64,000 nt of DNA, taken from Aegilops tauschii subsp. strangulata (taxonomy: Eukaryota > Streptophyta > Magnoliopsida > Poales > Poaceae). Where the stretch lies: assembly GCF_002575655.3 (NCBI RefSeq), contig NC_053037.3, positions 447,795,793 through 447,859,792 on the forward strand, written 5' to 3'. Under the pieces are notes generated by a model that ran no database searches, was not told the DNA's origin, and was given only the letters and a program-made list of their open reading frames with translations. Below are positions 1 through 11,000 of the stretch, piece after piece (position 1 is the first letter of the stretch; every line of letters begins with the position of its first letter). Position numbers and translations under genes: made by a program.

Positions 1-901
1 GAAACAGTTTAAAAAATCTTGAATTCAAAAAACAATCCTTCATTTAAAAGAACGCGAATTTGGAAAAAATCACGAATTTAAAAGAAGTTTGTGTATTGAA
101 AAATGTTCGCGGATCCGAAAAAAGTTCGTGAACTCAAATAATATTTAAAATTTTGTATTCATAAAATGTTCGTGAACCCGAAAATATTTGGGAAATCAAA
201 AGTAGATCAAACTTTTTATAAAAGTTCATAATTTAAATTTTTTTGACATAATTTAAAATACTTTGTGAATTTTAAAAATATTCATGAATTTTAATAAAAT
301 ATTAAATTCAAAATGAAAAGCAAAAATAAGAAAAGGAAAAAGAAAAAACCAAAGAAAACCCCATCAAAAAATAAAGAAAAAAATAACCAACTGGAAGCTT
401 TACAAAACTGGCTAGCATTTGTGCAAACGGAATACCCTAGATGGGGCTCTATCGGTGATAGTTCCTACTTTGCTGGATCAAGTGGCCAGTAGCAACTCAA
501 AGTCAAGCTTGCATGTAAATAAGTTTGACTTGTTGGTGGGCGTCTAAAAGATGTACCCTAAAGGTGTCCCTGACAAAAGGTGTACTTTGGGGTCCATTAT
601 GCTGCCACTGATTTGACTAAAAATAAAGATACAAAAAATATATCAGTGCTATACATTTAGATGGGCCATACATTTTTACGAATCTCAGAACAAGTGGATG
701 GCCCAGATCTACCGGCACATCACGGAACCGCGCAATATGACTACTCTATTCCCTTCGCTAACTATTTTCCTCTTATGGTTCAACACTTCAAGGGATATGA
801 GGGATAATAACTTGTATGCATATAGTTGAAAATAAGAAATGCTAGGAAGCTAAGCAGCGAAGCAATGACAAGCATTGCTGCCTATTGGCAGTCAACACAC
901 T

Positions 902-1353
902 CAAAAGTACCGCACCACATTCTAAATTAACTATCTAGATTTTAGTAAATGGCGTGATTTACCTGCTGGCGTTGAGATTCATCTGACAACACATAAGATT
1001 AAGTTTCTAGTTCTGCGTTTTTTAGTAAATGGTGTGATGATTCCCACTCTTTTTTTTTTTGGTACTGTCACAAGATAGGTGTCAGAGTCGGATCATTTTC
1101 TCTGAAGATGCAGAGTTCACTTCTCACACGAGTTAAGTTCAGAGAGTTCAAAGCTCTGCTTAGTTTCAGGAAAAACATTTTAGCCAACGTATATGCAAAC
1201 ATCAAATGAATCCCTGAATGGAGACAATCAAAAGTACCGCACCACATTCTAAACTACTCCCTCCGTCCCATAATGTAAGACGTTTTTTTGACACCACACT
1301 AGAGTGAAAAGACGTCTTACATTATAGGACGGAGGGAGTAAATGGCGTGAATC
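902..1353. repeat. Spaced direct duplication, one copy split by a MITE
   Basis: The 25-base word at 902-926 recurs at 1229-1253. The flanking word AATGGCGTGA follows both copies, at 948-957 and at 1341-1350. In the second copy the two words are separated by the Stowaway element at 1257-1338. A partial third copy of the flanking word lies near 1023-1037. A local duplication therefore probably came before the MITE insertion. Confidence 0.6.
1257..1338. mobile_element. Stowaway-type MITE, 82 bp
   Basis: Inverted termini CTCCCTCCGTCCCATAATGT and its near-complement bound an 82-bp hairpin-like element. It is flanked by TA target duplications at 1255-1256 and 1339-1340. Ends, length and TA duplication are those of the Tc1/mariner-derived Stowaway MITEs common in Triticeae. 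Confidence 0.9.
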
Positions 1354-1493
1354 CCTTAGTTTCGCAATGTATATTCCCACGAACCTCAGTAATGAAAGTT
1401 TTGGGATGGGTGGGTACAGAATAATTTAACACAATCATTTTTTACTATGCACGCCCAAGCAGTGTTTTTTAAGTTGCCTGGACATCAAAGCTA

Positions 1494-1567
1494 CCTCCCT
1501 CCGTTTTCAAAATAGATGACCCAACTCTAACTTTAGTATAATTTGGGCTATTTTTGAACGGAGGGAG
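1494..1567. mobile_element. Stowaway-type MITE, 74 bp
   Basis: The left end CCTCCCTCCGTTTTCAAAAT and right end TTTTTGAACGGAGGGAG are inverted repeats. TA target duplications lie at 1492-1493 and 1568-1569. This is a different Stowaway subfamily from the element at 1257. Confidence 0.88.
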
Positions 1568-2019
1568 TAGTTCAGACGCTAGTTCAAATTATGAAGAACA
1601 AATTTCAAACTACACGTAAATTGCAAACTTCTACAACTGTGGTTCAGATTTTGAAATTATGCTGCAACTGTGTGGTTCAGATTTTGAATAACAGTTAGAT
1701 TATCTCATACACCAAATTCAGAAGGTTTGAATAACAGTTAGATTATCTCACACACCATATTTTTAGGAGGAAATTCAGAAGGACAGAGACATCAAAGATT
1801 ATTCAAATAATTGAATAACTGTCGTAGATAACATTCAGAAGAGATGTATTTTTATCACACAAATCCTAATAATAGTTGTCAACAAGTCGGATAATATGCC
1901 TGACTTGCGACGAAACAACAAGCAAACAGCTTCTTAACCAACCAACACGGCGAAATGTCAGACAATCCTTCCAATCGCACTCCCAAATCCAAACCCAAAG
2001 TAACAAACAGGCGGGCAGC

Positions 2020-4543
2020 TCATTTGCACAAGTCGGTCGCAGGTGGGCGCAGGGCGACTCCTCCGAGCTTCTCGCTCGAGTACTTCTTGTAGACGACCTT
2101 CAGCTTGCTGTCAGGCGCGGTGGAGTGCGAGGCCACCAGGATCTTGGCGGCGTCCCTGAAATCCAACCATCACACAAAATCAGTCAGTGCCCCTGAATGA
2201 AATCACAGGTTCAAGCTACGAGGGATTCAGTAGCGTGCGTGCGTGCTTACATCAGCTGTGCTTCAGTGAAGCCAGTGTGGTGCTTCAGAGTGTCGGTCCA
2301 CAGAGGGGTCTTCTTCAGGGTGAGCCTGGCGGCGTAGACGGCAGCGGCGGCGACCATGGAGGGCTTGGACTGCACGAGACCGTACTGCAGCAGCGCCAGC
2401 TCCGCGAAGAAGAAGACGGTGTTCTCCATCTGCACACACATTCAGGGGAAGACGAGGGAAACATCAATCAGCACACGGACTCGCACTGCTTTGGCAAAAT
2501 GGCAAATAAGTACATCTGAAGAATTTGCATGCTGTGTATGTAAAAATCTGAAGTTCTTCTTTTACCTCCTTGTCGTTCTTGTGATCTGAGGAAGACGCGG
2601 CCTTGGCGAAACGCACCAGAAAGACGTAGGGCGTGGGCACCGTCAGGTTCCACTCCAGCCTGTTCAGGATGGCCTTCTCCATCTTCAGAATCTGCTCCCG
2701 GGTGTAGGCGCTGTCGGAGATCAAGATGAAATCATTCACCTGCAAGCGTACGTGCACACACAGCCAGCAATCAGAAACGTGGACTCGATGAATGAACGAA
2801 CGAACGCCGGTTAGTGGAGAAAAGCAGAGGGATTCAGCTTTTTTACTTACCTCAGGGGCCCAAATCTCCTCGTACTTGCAGGCGATGAGCAGGGCGGAGA
2901 CGCCCACCAGCTGCAGCTCCCGCCGGAGCACGGACTGCAGCGAGAGGTACATGTCGATGATATACACCGTGAGATACAGCGACTCGGGCATCAGGTCGAA
3001 CTTCTGGTGCACTTCCAGGATCCAGTCGATGAGGATGCCCCTCATCTTGGCATTGATCTCCTCCTGGGAGTCCATGTAATCGCTGGCGCGGCACTCATTC
3101 TGTCAACAGAGAGATCAGGGAAACAACACCTTCAGATTCAGAGACCAGGCAGGCAGGCAGGAGATCACAATGCTTTTGCACACTCTAGTACTCTACTACT
3201 GCGGTACTGCCTGAGAGAGTCCATGTTTTTACCTCGGCGACTTTGTAGAATTTGTAGATATCTTCGATGTAATCGACGACGGCGAGCTGGTTGTCGCCGT
3301 CAAGCTTGTCGATGTCCTGGATCGCTGGCTCTTCTGTGATTCCGGCTGCAAACTGGCATTGCAATGGTGGATCGGAATCAGAATCAGAATCAGACTCCTT
3401 GCACAGGTCTAAGAAGCAAGCAAGTGTTTGACTGTCGACGGATGAACGCGCGTACCTTGGAGCGCGCCGAGAGCACGTGGCTGAGGGTGGTGACCACCTT
3501 CTTCCTCGAGTACTTGCGGACGGAGCTGACGCTGCCGGCCTCCGACTTGGTCACGTCGGAGTCGGAGCTGATCTCGATCACGTGCTCCGGTGGAGGAGGG
3601 GCGGGCTTGACATGATGAGCCCTCCTCACCGCAGGCCTCGCCGCCGGATTCTGCAGCAACCAAAGCCAGGCGACGCTCCGATCAGCACCAAGACCAGATA
3701 TGATTCAAATCAGGATGAGGGAGGAGGGCATGCGTGCGTGCGTACCTTTGCTTTCTCCTGCGCGTTCTTGAGGAGCTGGGCGCCGAAGTTCCTGGTGACG
3801 GGGCGGTTCACCGGCTCATGGGGCTGCGGCTTCCTGTTTCTAAGAAGGCAACGTAAGCGGGAGTTCCATAGCAAGAAGAAGAAGAAGGGGAGATCGGTAC
3901 TGGAACGGATAGATTTGCTGCTTACCCTTCGGCCGCGCGGGCGTTGACGACGTTGGCGATGTCGCCCAGGGGGGCGCGCCGGTTGTTGGCCTCGACGTTG
4001 CCGATGTCGCCCAGGGCGCGGCGGGTGTTCTTGGGGTCGGGCCTGCCGGCCATGGCCGCCTTCTGCTGCTTGCCCATGGCGGGGACACCACCTAACGCTG
4101 CACGGCAGAAACAAGAAGAAGTCAGATCCGTCGCGAGGAGGCGGATCAAATCGCCACCAGAGTCGAATCTTGCGTCTGAAGCTGCTCTAGCAGCAATCAA
4201 TTCAGACCAAAAACGAGGATCGGAATCTTGAACAATTAATCGCAGAGAAAAGCCACGGATCGGAAGCTTGAAGCACAATCTTGCCAAGAAATCAAACAAA
4301 AACGCATCAAGAATTCACCCCAGCCAGACAGGGTTTCAGGGCCGAGATGAACACCCCCAAGAACCCATCTTTTCCCGAGACCAGAACAAGAACCAGGAAC
4401 CAGCGAAGAATCCACTAGGGGGAACCGAACCACGCCAAAAGAAGAAGAAGAAGAAGAAGAGAAAGGGAGGGCAGGATCCCGTCGGCGCACGCACCTCTGT
4501 TCTGCTGCTGAGCGGCAGCGACGTTGTGCGCGCGTGCGGCCAT
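2020..4543 (-). CDS. CYCB1: B1-type mitotic cyclin (G2/M cyclin)
   Basis: Regulatory subunit of cyclin-dependent kinase acting at G2/M in the nucleus. The spliced model is 4543..4495, 4097..3926, 3839..3746, 3650..3456, 3352..3233, 3099..2851, 2739..2566, 2429..2251 and 2155..2020, all GT-AG with matching phases, giving 455 aa. The start at 4543 is chosen because exon 1 (MAARAHNVAAAQQQNR) resembles grass CYCB1 N-termini; an in-frame Met also lies at 4077. Two destruction-box motifs fit RxxLGxIxN: RRALGDIGN (42-50) and RAPLGDIAN (57-65). The plant CYCB1 motif VIEISSDSD is at 129-137. The cyclin box spans about 195-320 (MRGILIDWILEVH, KYEEIWAPE), followed by the cyclin C-terminal fold. Oddities are the doubled D-box and Met260 where the family usually has Arg (D-R-Y/F-L). 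Every exon is open. Assignment to the B1 class is firm; the exact paralogue is not. Confidence 0.93.
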
Positions 4544-4890
4544 CGCGTCCCCCTCCTCGCCCTGGCCAAAGATCCCGGAGAGCACCGAGGAGAAGAAGCG
4601 CGCAACCCGCGAGCCCTCTTCCCCGCCGGCGAGCGCAGCCACGGTGGGTTCCGGCGAGCTCTACGGCGACCCTTCGACTCTTCTCGCCTCGCCTAGGTAT
4701 GAATCGACCTTTGCCTCGCGCTTTCGTGCCGTGGGTGGATCAATCGATGGCGTGATGGGGGAGTTCTTGGAGGGATTGGGGGTCTGGGTCTGGGTTCCGG
4801 AGGGATATAACGATGGGGACGGGCGCTGTCGGGGTGGGCGGCGGCGTGGGCCTCTGCGCGGAGCGGGGGTGAGGAGGAGGAGCGGCTGGC

Positions 4891-4982
4891 TCCCTCCAAC
4901 GGTCGGTAAGGGCTCGGATCGCAACGGTCGGGGCGCGGGATCGGACGGCCGGGATTGAACGGGGGCACTAGCCGTTGGGCGG
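4891..4982 (-). promoter_or_regulatory. Cluster of MSA-like (AACGG-core) G2/M elements
   Basis: About 350-440 bases upstream of the cyclin start. CCCAACGGCTA, read on the minus strand at 4979-4969, matches the mitosis-specific activator consensus YCYAACGGYYA completely. TCCAACGGTCG on the plus strand (4895-4905) matches at 10 of 11 positions. A third AACGG core lies at 4923-4927. In plants these sites bind three-repeat Myb factors that drive B-cyclin transcription at G2/M. Function here is inferred from motif and position. Confidence 0.65.
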
Positions 4983-6101
4983 CTGGGTTCCGAGCTGGAA
5001 AGGGGCGCGAGTTGTGCAGGACACGTAACACCAGAGCCGCGTTGGATATATGGTAAGAAATTGATGGCCACTGTTATTGGAGAGATTTTGTGTTGGGTGT
5101 ACCATGGATTCACAAGATGTCTTTGACGTGTGGTTTTCTTTCTTTTTATGGTTCATTCATTCACTGGCCATTGCGTGCTCTGGGCTGCCAAGGCCAGGCA
5201 CCAGGTGGAAACATTCAACCTCTCTTTACGAAAATATGAAATTCTTTAACTCTTTCCGGAAGCAGAAAATGTCAAATTCTTTAACTCTTTCCTAAAGCGA
5301 AAATGTGAGGTCTGTACATTTCTACGGTCAGATTTTTTTTTCAAGCCATGTGAATAAAGCAGTTTCTATACAGGGCGACGTTACAATGCTCGGGGTCATC
5401 TGCTCCCGCGATGCACGGTACATAAAAGATATAATCTTTGTTCGAAAATAATTGACATGGTCTTATTTCAATTGAAAATTTCACGACGCTTTGACAACGC
5501 AGGAACTCTGGACAAAAATAAACTTTGAGTAAGGCTCAAAATTTAAGGTTTTTTAGCATTGATTTTTTTTTGTCTAGAGCTCCCTCGATGTCAAAACCTG
5601 AGCATATTTTCTGAATTTTGAGGTTCTTCTTATCGTATTTGCTATATTTTCTAAATTTACTTTCATCCGATAGCTGATGAGCTCGGGATCTAGCATCAAC
5701 TATTGAGTTTATATATTCATATTTGTGTAGTATGGAACTACACCGACCTTACGATGTATTAATATCATCCAGTTTCATAAGATTTACACACTGTAGAGTC
5801 AAGAAGCATCCATGGTTATGTCTAGCACGGATTATATTCTTGATCAAGTATTCCATGTCACCCGGATACTTCAGAAAGAACACTTATCTAGCCAGATGCT
5901 GCTTGGATACTCCCCTAATATGACATGATACGTATCCTTTGATTTACTTTTTAAAAGTAATGTTTGATACGTGTGGGATACTATTGTGATACATTTTGAA
6001 TACGAGAAACCATTGCTTACATGGTAAGCATGATGTATCTAACCATTTCTTAGTTTTATTTGAATTTACCATTGTACTAATTTATTCTGTTCTGATAAAG
6101 T
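4983..6101. other. Spacer without recognised gene
   Basis: AT-rich sequence upstream of the cyclin promoter. Short open frames are unsupported. Scattered GATACGTATCC-like words near 5930-5980 and 6410-6440 hint at a decayed TE around the SINE, but I could not define its ends. Confidence 0.4.
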
Positions 6102-6303
6102 ATTTTTTAAACACAGTACAGATGCAGACCCTCATGCATACGCAACATACACTCATCCCTATGAACACATGCACGCACATCCTACCCCGAAAGATCTGGA
6201 ATAAATTAAGAAAAATGTGAGCACCAATGTCAAGTCTGAGACTTGAACTCTGACGGGCAGGAGATACTGTTGTCCTCCTAACCATTCAACCACAGTTGGT
6301 TCC
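6102..6303 (-). mobile_element. Au-type SINE, internally deleted
   Basis: Read on the minus strand it begins near 6303 with a tRNA-like head: a box A region (GTGGTTGAATGGTTAGGAGG) and a box B-like AGTTCAAGTCTC. It ends in a T-rich stretch at 6102-6108 next to a GTGTATG/GTGCATG-rich body. The layout matches the Au SINE of Triticeae. The copy is shorter than the family because central body sequence is missing. No clean target duplication was found. Confidence 0.75.
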
Positions 6304-6889
6304 CAAACATAAAGAATTTGTTGGAAGACTTCATCACTTCAATATATATTGATGTATTGGGCGTAACCCCATATCCCCGTATCATAGTTAATAGAAAATT
6401 GATGTATGGGACGTATCCCTGTATCACGTATCTAATACGTATCCAAGTATCGACACAGTGTAGCAAGTATTTGTGACTATATGACCATTTTGCCAGATTT
6501 AAATTTTGTGTCACGTTTTATCGCATTTAAAAGCTATAGTCTCCAAATTACGAGATGAAAGGACCAGGGTGAGTTTAACTTCGCGTCACATTCAAATTAC
6601 GTGCAGTTGACCATCAAATGAATGTAATTTCTATGTGGGTGTGTTTGTTGCAACTGTTTTTGTGGGCTTAGCTCGATTTCTGCCATGTTTTCATTGTTCA
6701 CGATGGGGTTTGAATCAAGGTATTCTGCAATTTATCTTGGAGTCTGGTTTAGATGACCACAAATTGATTACAGTAAATAGAACTACAAATAGCACTCATA
6801 AATTTAACTCGTTTTATGATCAAACAATGGAGAGCACACAAGTTGCACATCGCACAAAGTTTGAAACCCGCCTAATTCTGAAATCCGGT
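6304..6889. other. Spacer, no feature recognised
   Basis: I see only short, unsupported open frames here and no diagnostic repeat ends. Confidence 0.4.
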
Positions 6890-6897
6890 AATGTCGA

Positions 6898-7058
6898 CAG
6901 TGACGGAGCCAGGGGGAGGCCATCAGGGACCCCAACCCGCCCCAACATCTTGTGTTTGCTTGTATAATCTACAGGAAAATGGTGATTTTTTTTGGCCTTT
7001 CTCTCGTAGCCGGCCTCCCCTCAAGATCAGTATTTTGGCAATCCTGCCTCCGCCACTG
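6898..7058. mobile_element. hAT-type MITE, 161 bp, with perfect 8-bp TSD
   Basis: The terminal inverted repeats are CAGTGACGGAGCCAGG on the left and, reverse-complemented, CAGTGGCGGAGGCAGG on the right (14 of 16 identical). The 8-bp word AATGTCGA occurs on both sides, at 6890-6897 and 7059-7066. CAGTG ends plus an 8-bp duplication are the signature of hAT-superfamily transposition. The element is non-coding, so it would depend on a transposase supplied elsewhere. Confidence 0.88.
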
Positions 7059-7174
7059 AATGTCGATTGGAATTTACATAGTTCTCAAACATAATGAGAG
7101 CGCAACACTGAATTTGAAACCTTGTAAAAGGTGTCGCAGCGACACAAACATCTGGTTACATACGGAATTAACTA

Positions 7175-7277
7175 GTCCCTCTGTGTGAAAATACTTGTCG
7201 GAGAAGTAGATGTATTTTAATTATAGATATATCTATTTTTATTCATTTCTTCGACAAATATTTTCAAAAAGAGGTAG
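7175..7277. mobile_element. Stowaway-type MITE, 103 bp, degenerate ends
   Basis: The left end GTCCCTCTGTGTGAAAATAC and right end GTATTTTC-like region (AATATTTTCAAAAAGAGGTAG) are imperfect inverted repeats. TA lies at 7173-7174 and 7278-7279. The internal ACTTGTCGGAGAAGTAGATG word is typical of a common Triticeae Stowaway family. Confidence 0.75.
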
Positions 7278-7876
7278 TATATTTTTACATCACTTTTGTT
7301 GGAAATTGCACCCAACACACACGAGGCCAGATTGAGAGGACCATGAATCATGGTCAGTTGGTAAAAGAGTTTGAAAACTTCATTTACTCCAACGAGCAAG
7401 TGCTACCGCAGTACAAGATGCCCGGCTGAAAGGCATGTGAGCCCATGGTCCAGCGGTCCAGCCCCGCACTGACAAGAGCTCCGTGGTCGTAGTGGCTTTC
7501 GGATTGAAGATAACCTTGGATTGGATTGCCTTGCGTTCCGTTTGCATGTGAAGAGCGTCTCGGAGCGAGATCCGTACGTTGCAGCGGCCTATGCGCTGTC
7601 CTGTACTAGTACTGGTACTACCGTTGTCACCCCCTCAACGTGGATTTGTAAACTCTATCCTTTCTCAAATGGATATGTTTTTTCTTTTCGAGAAGAAATT
7701 CTCACGTGGATTTTGAACGTCTCGCAGAAAATCCGTCGCGTTGTTGAGACTCGCTTGGTTTGACCCGTCAACGGCTACGAATTAGAGATATAGTGTACTA
7801 GTAGTACGTATATAAAACAAGGTTGTCAGAGCGTGCTTGCAGATAGCTGTGCAGTCTTTTGCCCTTGTTGTTTATA
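7278..7876. other. Spacer, no feature recognised
   Basis: A few hundred bases with no convincing coding or repeat structure. Confidence 0.4.
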
Positions 7877-8199
7877 CTCCCTACTTTCCGGTTTATAGGG
7901 TTTATCTTAAAATTTCAGTTTTTTCATTTTATAAGGCTCAATTTGGTTGTTCCCCATCACAAGTTCAGATTCCAAGGTGCATTCAATCATTGCATGCAAG
8001 TATTAAGAGAAAATTGATCAATACATGTATTTTATGCATGCATGCATTGCAATTAATACATTGATAAACACATTTGTTTGAGGAAAACAAGAGTATTAAT
8101 TGAGTGCTTTTGCAAATTACGAAAAGTATTCCATCACTCACCATCTACTTTGGTTGGTGAGATTTTTGAATTGAGCCTTATAAACCGAAAAGAAGAGAG
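7877..8199. mobile_element. Stowaway-like MITE, 323 bp
   Basis: The left terminus CTCCCTACTTTCCGGTTTAT and the reverse complement of the right terminus, CTCTCTTCTTTTCGGTTTAT, agree at most positions. They are flanked by TA at 7875-7876 and 8200-8201. The interior is AT-rich and non-coding. It is longer than the other MITEs here. Confidence 0.7.
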
Positions 8200-8314
8200 T
8201 AGTATACAGACGGTAACAAGCAGGGGGGTTTACATTCGGCAACGAAGAAAAAAAATACAGTATAGAGAATTAGTGATGACAGTGACTAACTTCTCTGCAT
8301 GAATATATATTGAT

Positions 8315-8370
8315 AATAGCAGGTGACGCTAACAAGGATGGTTCAAAAAATGCTAATGTCACCTGCTATT
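8315..8370. repeat. Perfect 13-bp inverted repeat
   Basis: AATAGCAGGTGAC at 8315-8327 is exactly complemented by GTCACCTGCTATT at 8358-8370, across a 30-base loop. It could be a tiny MITE or a hairpin; no target duplication is evident. Confidence 0.6.
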
Positions 8371-8479
8371 ATTATGGCATCTCCACCGTCAATTCGCCCG
8401 CAACCGTTGAGAGCGCGTGGTCCGGACATGTTGTCTCATCAAACGCGCTTCTGTAGGCAAAAATTCAATGTTATGATAC

Positions 8480-8868
8480 GTGGACAAAACAATATCACAA
8501 AATAAACCGTTGACGAAATTTTTTCACCTAGCTGACCGTTTTGTGTAGCGCACGACAGCTAAGCGTCATACTATACTGTGCAGCGCCTGACTGGCAAGCG
8601 CGACATGCCTGGTCATCGTCGCACCCCGTGGCAAATAGTGCAGCCACTAGCGCTACACTATATAGTGTAGCGCCTAACTCTCAAACGTTACACACTGACT
8701 TAGCATTTTTCAGGCAGCCTAGGGTGCGACGCTGGCCAGGCATGTAGCGCCTGAGAGCCAGGCGCTGCACAGTGTAGTGTGGCGCATAGCTGTCGGGCGC
8801 TACACAAAAGGGTCAGCCGGGTGAAACTTTTTCATCAACGTTTCATTTTGTGATATTGTTTTGTCCAC
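8480..8868. repeat. 389-bp foldback element with 24-bp central palindrome
   Basis: The left arm, starting GTGGACAAAACAATATCACA, and the right arm, ending with its complement, are long imperfect inverted repeats of roughly 130-170 bases each. They meet around a perfect 24-bp palindrome at 8650-8673 whose half-site is GCGCTACACTAT. The arms share the words GTGTAGCGC and GGCCAGCGTCGCACC. No open frame of note is present. No clear target duplication was found, so the family is unassigned. Confidence 0.8.
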
Positions 8869-8879
8869 AGGTCAAATTT

Positions 8880-10560
8880 ATCGTTTTTGCCACTTCTGTG
8901 TTGGTCTGCATGGCGCTCCGGACGCACTTTCTCCCGCAAACCAAAGACAAATATAGGAGACTTGCGGGTGGCCGGACAGCACTTCCGCCCGCTTCTAATC
9001 ACCCTGACCCACCCAAAAACAATCCTCTCTCGCCCGCGCGCGTTCCCTCCTGGCGCCAGATGCCTGCATTCATGCCATTGTACAGCGACCGCTCCACATT
9101 GAAGCCGTCCCAAAGCCGACGTGACCTCTCACCGGCTCCGCCTTTGAAGTTGTGCGCTGGCCGAGGGTGTCGGCCACGACGCGTCCCCGGTGCCTGCTCC
9201 TGTTCAATGCTAGAGACGCGTTACTGGACGAGACGGGATGGATATCTACCACGCCCGTTCATCAATGCCCCGTCTGTCTGTATGCCACCATTAAACAGGC
9301 TCGCCGGCCGAGAAACCCACTCCAGCCTCGCGCATAGACACACTAGGAAGCCAGGCCCCATCGGTATCCGCTATTTAAAGGTGGCCACACGCGGCTAACT
9401 CCACGACAACACAAGCCGCTCCAAATCCTCTTCCCTTGCACCGCATCCGCCATGACTACAGGCAGGCAACGCTTTGTGGGAGACCTTTTCCACGGAGATG
9501 AAGCACGAGGTAGCCGCCCTTGCGGCCGCCTAGCAGAGCCATCGTGCCAGGAAGATCGAGGCCGGCATGTCGGCCAACTCGTCCGAGGTCTCCGAGGATG
9601 AGGGCGACCCTACAATGGAGACGGGCTCCGAGGACATCGCACCGAAGCCCGCGCCTGTGCACGCCGGCTTCACCATGGAGCAGGCACAGGCGCACAACAA
9701 CGCCGCCATGACGGGGGAGCAGCCTGTGTCGGCGCCTATGTCAACATTCTAGCATACGCAGGAACATGTTGTATCGCTGTTCCTCCTAGAGCAGCACTGG
9801 CTGGCGGAGGGTTAGATCGACGACGAGCACGCGAGCGAGGAGGCCGTGGCGGCCATGGCCGCGGTGAACCCCAACTTCGTCGCCGAGTAGCGTGCGATCT
9901 ACGAAGCTGTCCGTGCTCAAGCCGCCGCTCGCCAGGAAGCGGCGCTGCGGACGCGCAACTACAGGCGATCGCGGATGAGAACAACGCGAGCTGCGCCTCC
10001 TACGAACTATTAGGCGGCCCGGTGGACGACGACAGCGCGGGCGCCACCATTTCCATCGTGGACGTCCACCGGCGATAGACAAAGCGCGAACTCGTCCAAG
10101 GATGAGTAGGGCACGGGAGACGGCGGACTCGTCAAGGATGAGTAGGGCACGGGAGACGGCAGGGCCTTGTGTCCCATGTGGGTCGGTCTGTCTCGTGTGT
10201 TCTACTCTTTCTAACCGGTGTTCGCAGCTTCACTTCATCAGTCTTATCGCCAGTGCTCATGGAGACGGCGGATGGAGGTCGACAAGGGCTTGGACGCTAG
10301 CCATCGCCTTAAGATAGGTTTAGGGTCGGGTCGGAACGGTTTTTTTGTCTAAATGTTCAAAATCTAACGAAAATCCGCCATGTTTGCATGAATGACGTCA
10401 AATCCGCCATGTTTGCATGACTGTCGTCCAATTTGTATGAAATCCGTTGTGTTTGAATGAATTTCATCCGATTTGTTGCCAAAGTGTTTGAAATATATGC
10501 GGGCAACGTTGGATAGCCGCTTCTCGCATCCGTTTCCGCGAACGGCCCCTATCCACGGAC
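8880..10560 (+). pseudogene. Decayed TE remnant with broken coding stretch
   Basis: A GC-rich block with a TATA-like CTATTTAAAGG at about 9370, an ATG near 9451 and an acidic, Ala-rich stretch 9567-9752 (SSEVSEDEGD, MEQAQAHNNAAM). In-frame stops interrupt it throughout. The end region 10480-10535 (GCGGGCAACGTTGGAT) is shared with the remnant at 33768-33815, so both belong to one dispersed family. I do not recognise an enzymatic domain. It is probably a non-autonomous DNA transposon remnant common in Triticeae. Confidence 0.45.
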
Positions 10561-11000
10561 GAGGAGAAAATTGGAACTAAAATATAGGGTTGCTGCAAAC
10601 AGTATCAAGCTACCAACAAAAAATCATCAGTCATTAATTATACTCGCGGCAAGGACAAGAATTACATAGTAGATGAAAAGGTTCTCTCATCTGTACATTT
10701 CTTGATAACTCAAGGAAATCCCCTGGGCACTACACTAAAAAGCCTCCTTCCTTTTTCTCTCTCAAATGTTGCAAATATGTAAATACACAAGATACAATCG
10801 GCGTGTGCTGCACATCTTTAGAGCATTTGCTAACAGCTGCAGGCAGGCAAATAAAAAGATTGCCTTCACAGGACGTGTCGAAAGGGGAAAACCTCATGGA
10901 CTTGATCAACCTCCTACTCTCACAAATATGAATACACAAGCACCCAAATTCACAACCTAATAATATATGCAGCGCCGTCAAACCGGGCACGGTTACTTTA
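10561..11000 (-). other. 3' flank of the SCAB gene (probable 3'UTR)
   Basis: A stretch downstream of the SCAB stop codon with no other gene visible. The poly(A) site cannot be fixed from the sequence. Confidence 0.45.

Larger units (their letters stand above)
1..1850. other. Intergenic spacer with degenerate AT-rich repeats
   Basis: No gene is visible. The first 300 bases are a degenerate AT-rich repeat built on a TTCGTGAATTC-like word. The stretch 1685-1760 holds a short direct duplication of a GAATAACAGTTAGATTATCT word. Two Stowaway-type MITEs and a spaced duplication are listed separately. Confidence 0.6.

Noticed and set aside
2187..4958. Several plus-strand open frames over the cyclin region
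   Set aside because: They are antisense shadows of GC-rich cyclin exons; the minus-strand exons carry the conserved domains and correct splice sites.
6225..6303. tRNA-like box A and box B sequence
   Set aside because: These are the internal promoter boxes of the Au SINE; there is no cloverleaf-capable full tRNA.
5930..6470. Additional hAT element around the SINE, suggested by GATACGTATCC words
   Set aside because: No paired termini or target duplication could be found, so I did not call it.
9567..9752. Small acidic protein as a host gene
   Set aside because: Surrounded by stops, shares end sequence with another TE remnant, and has no recognised domain.
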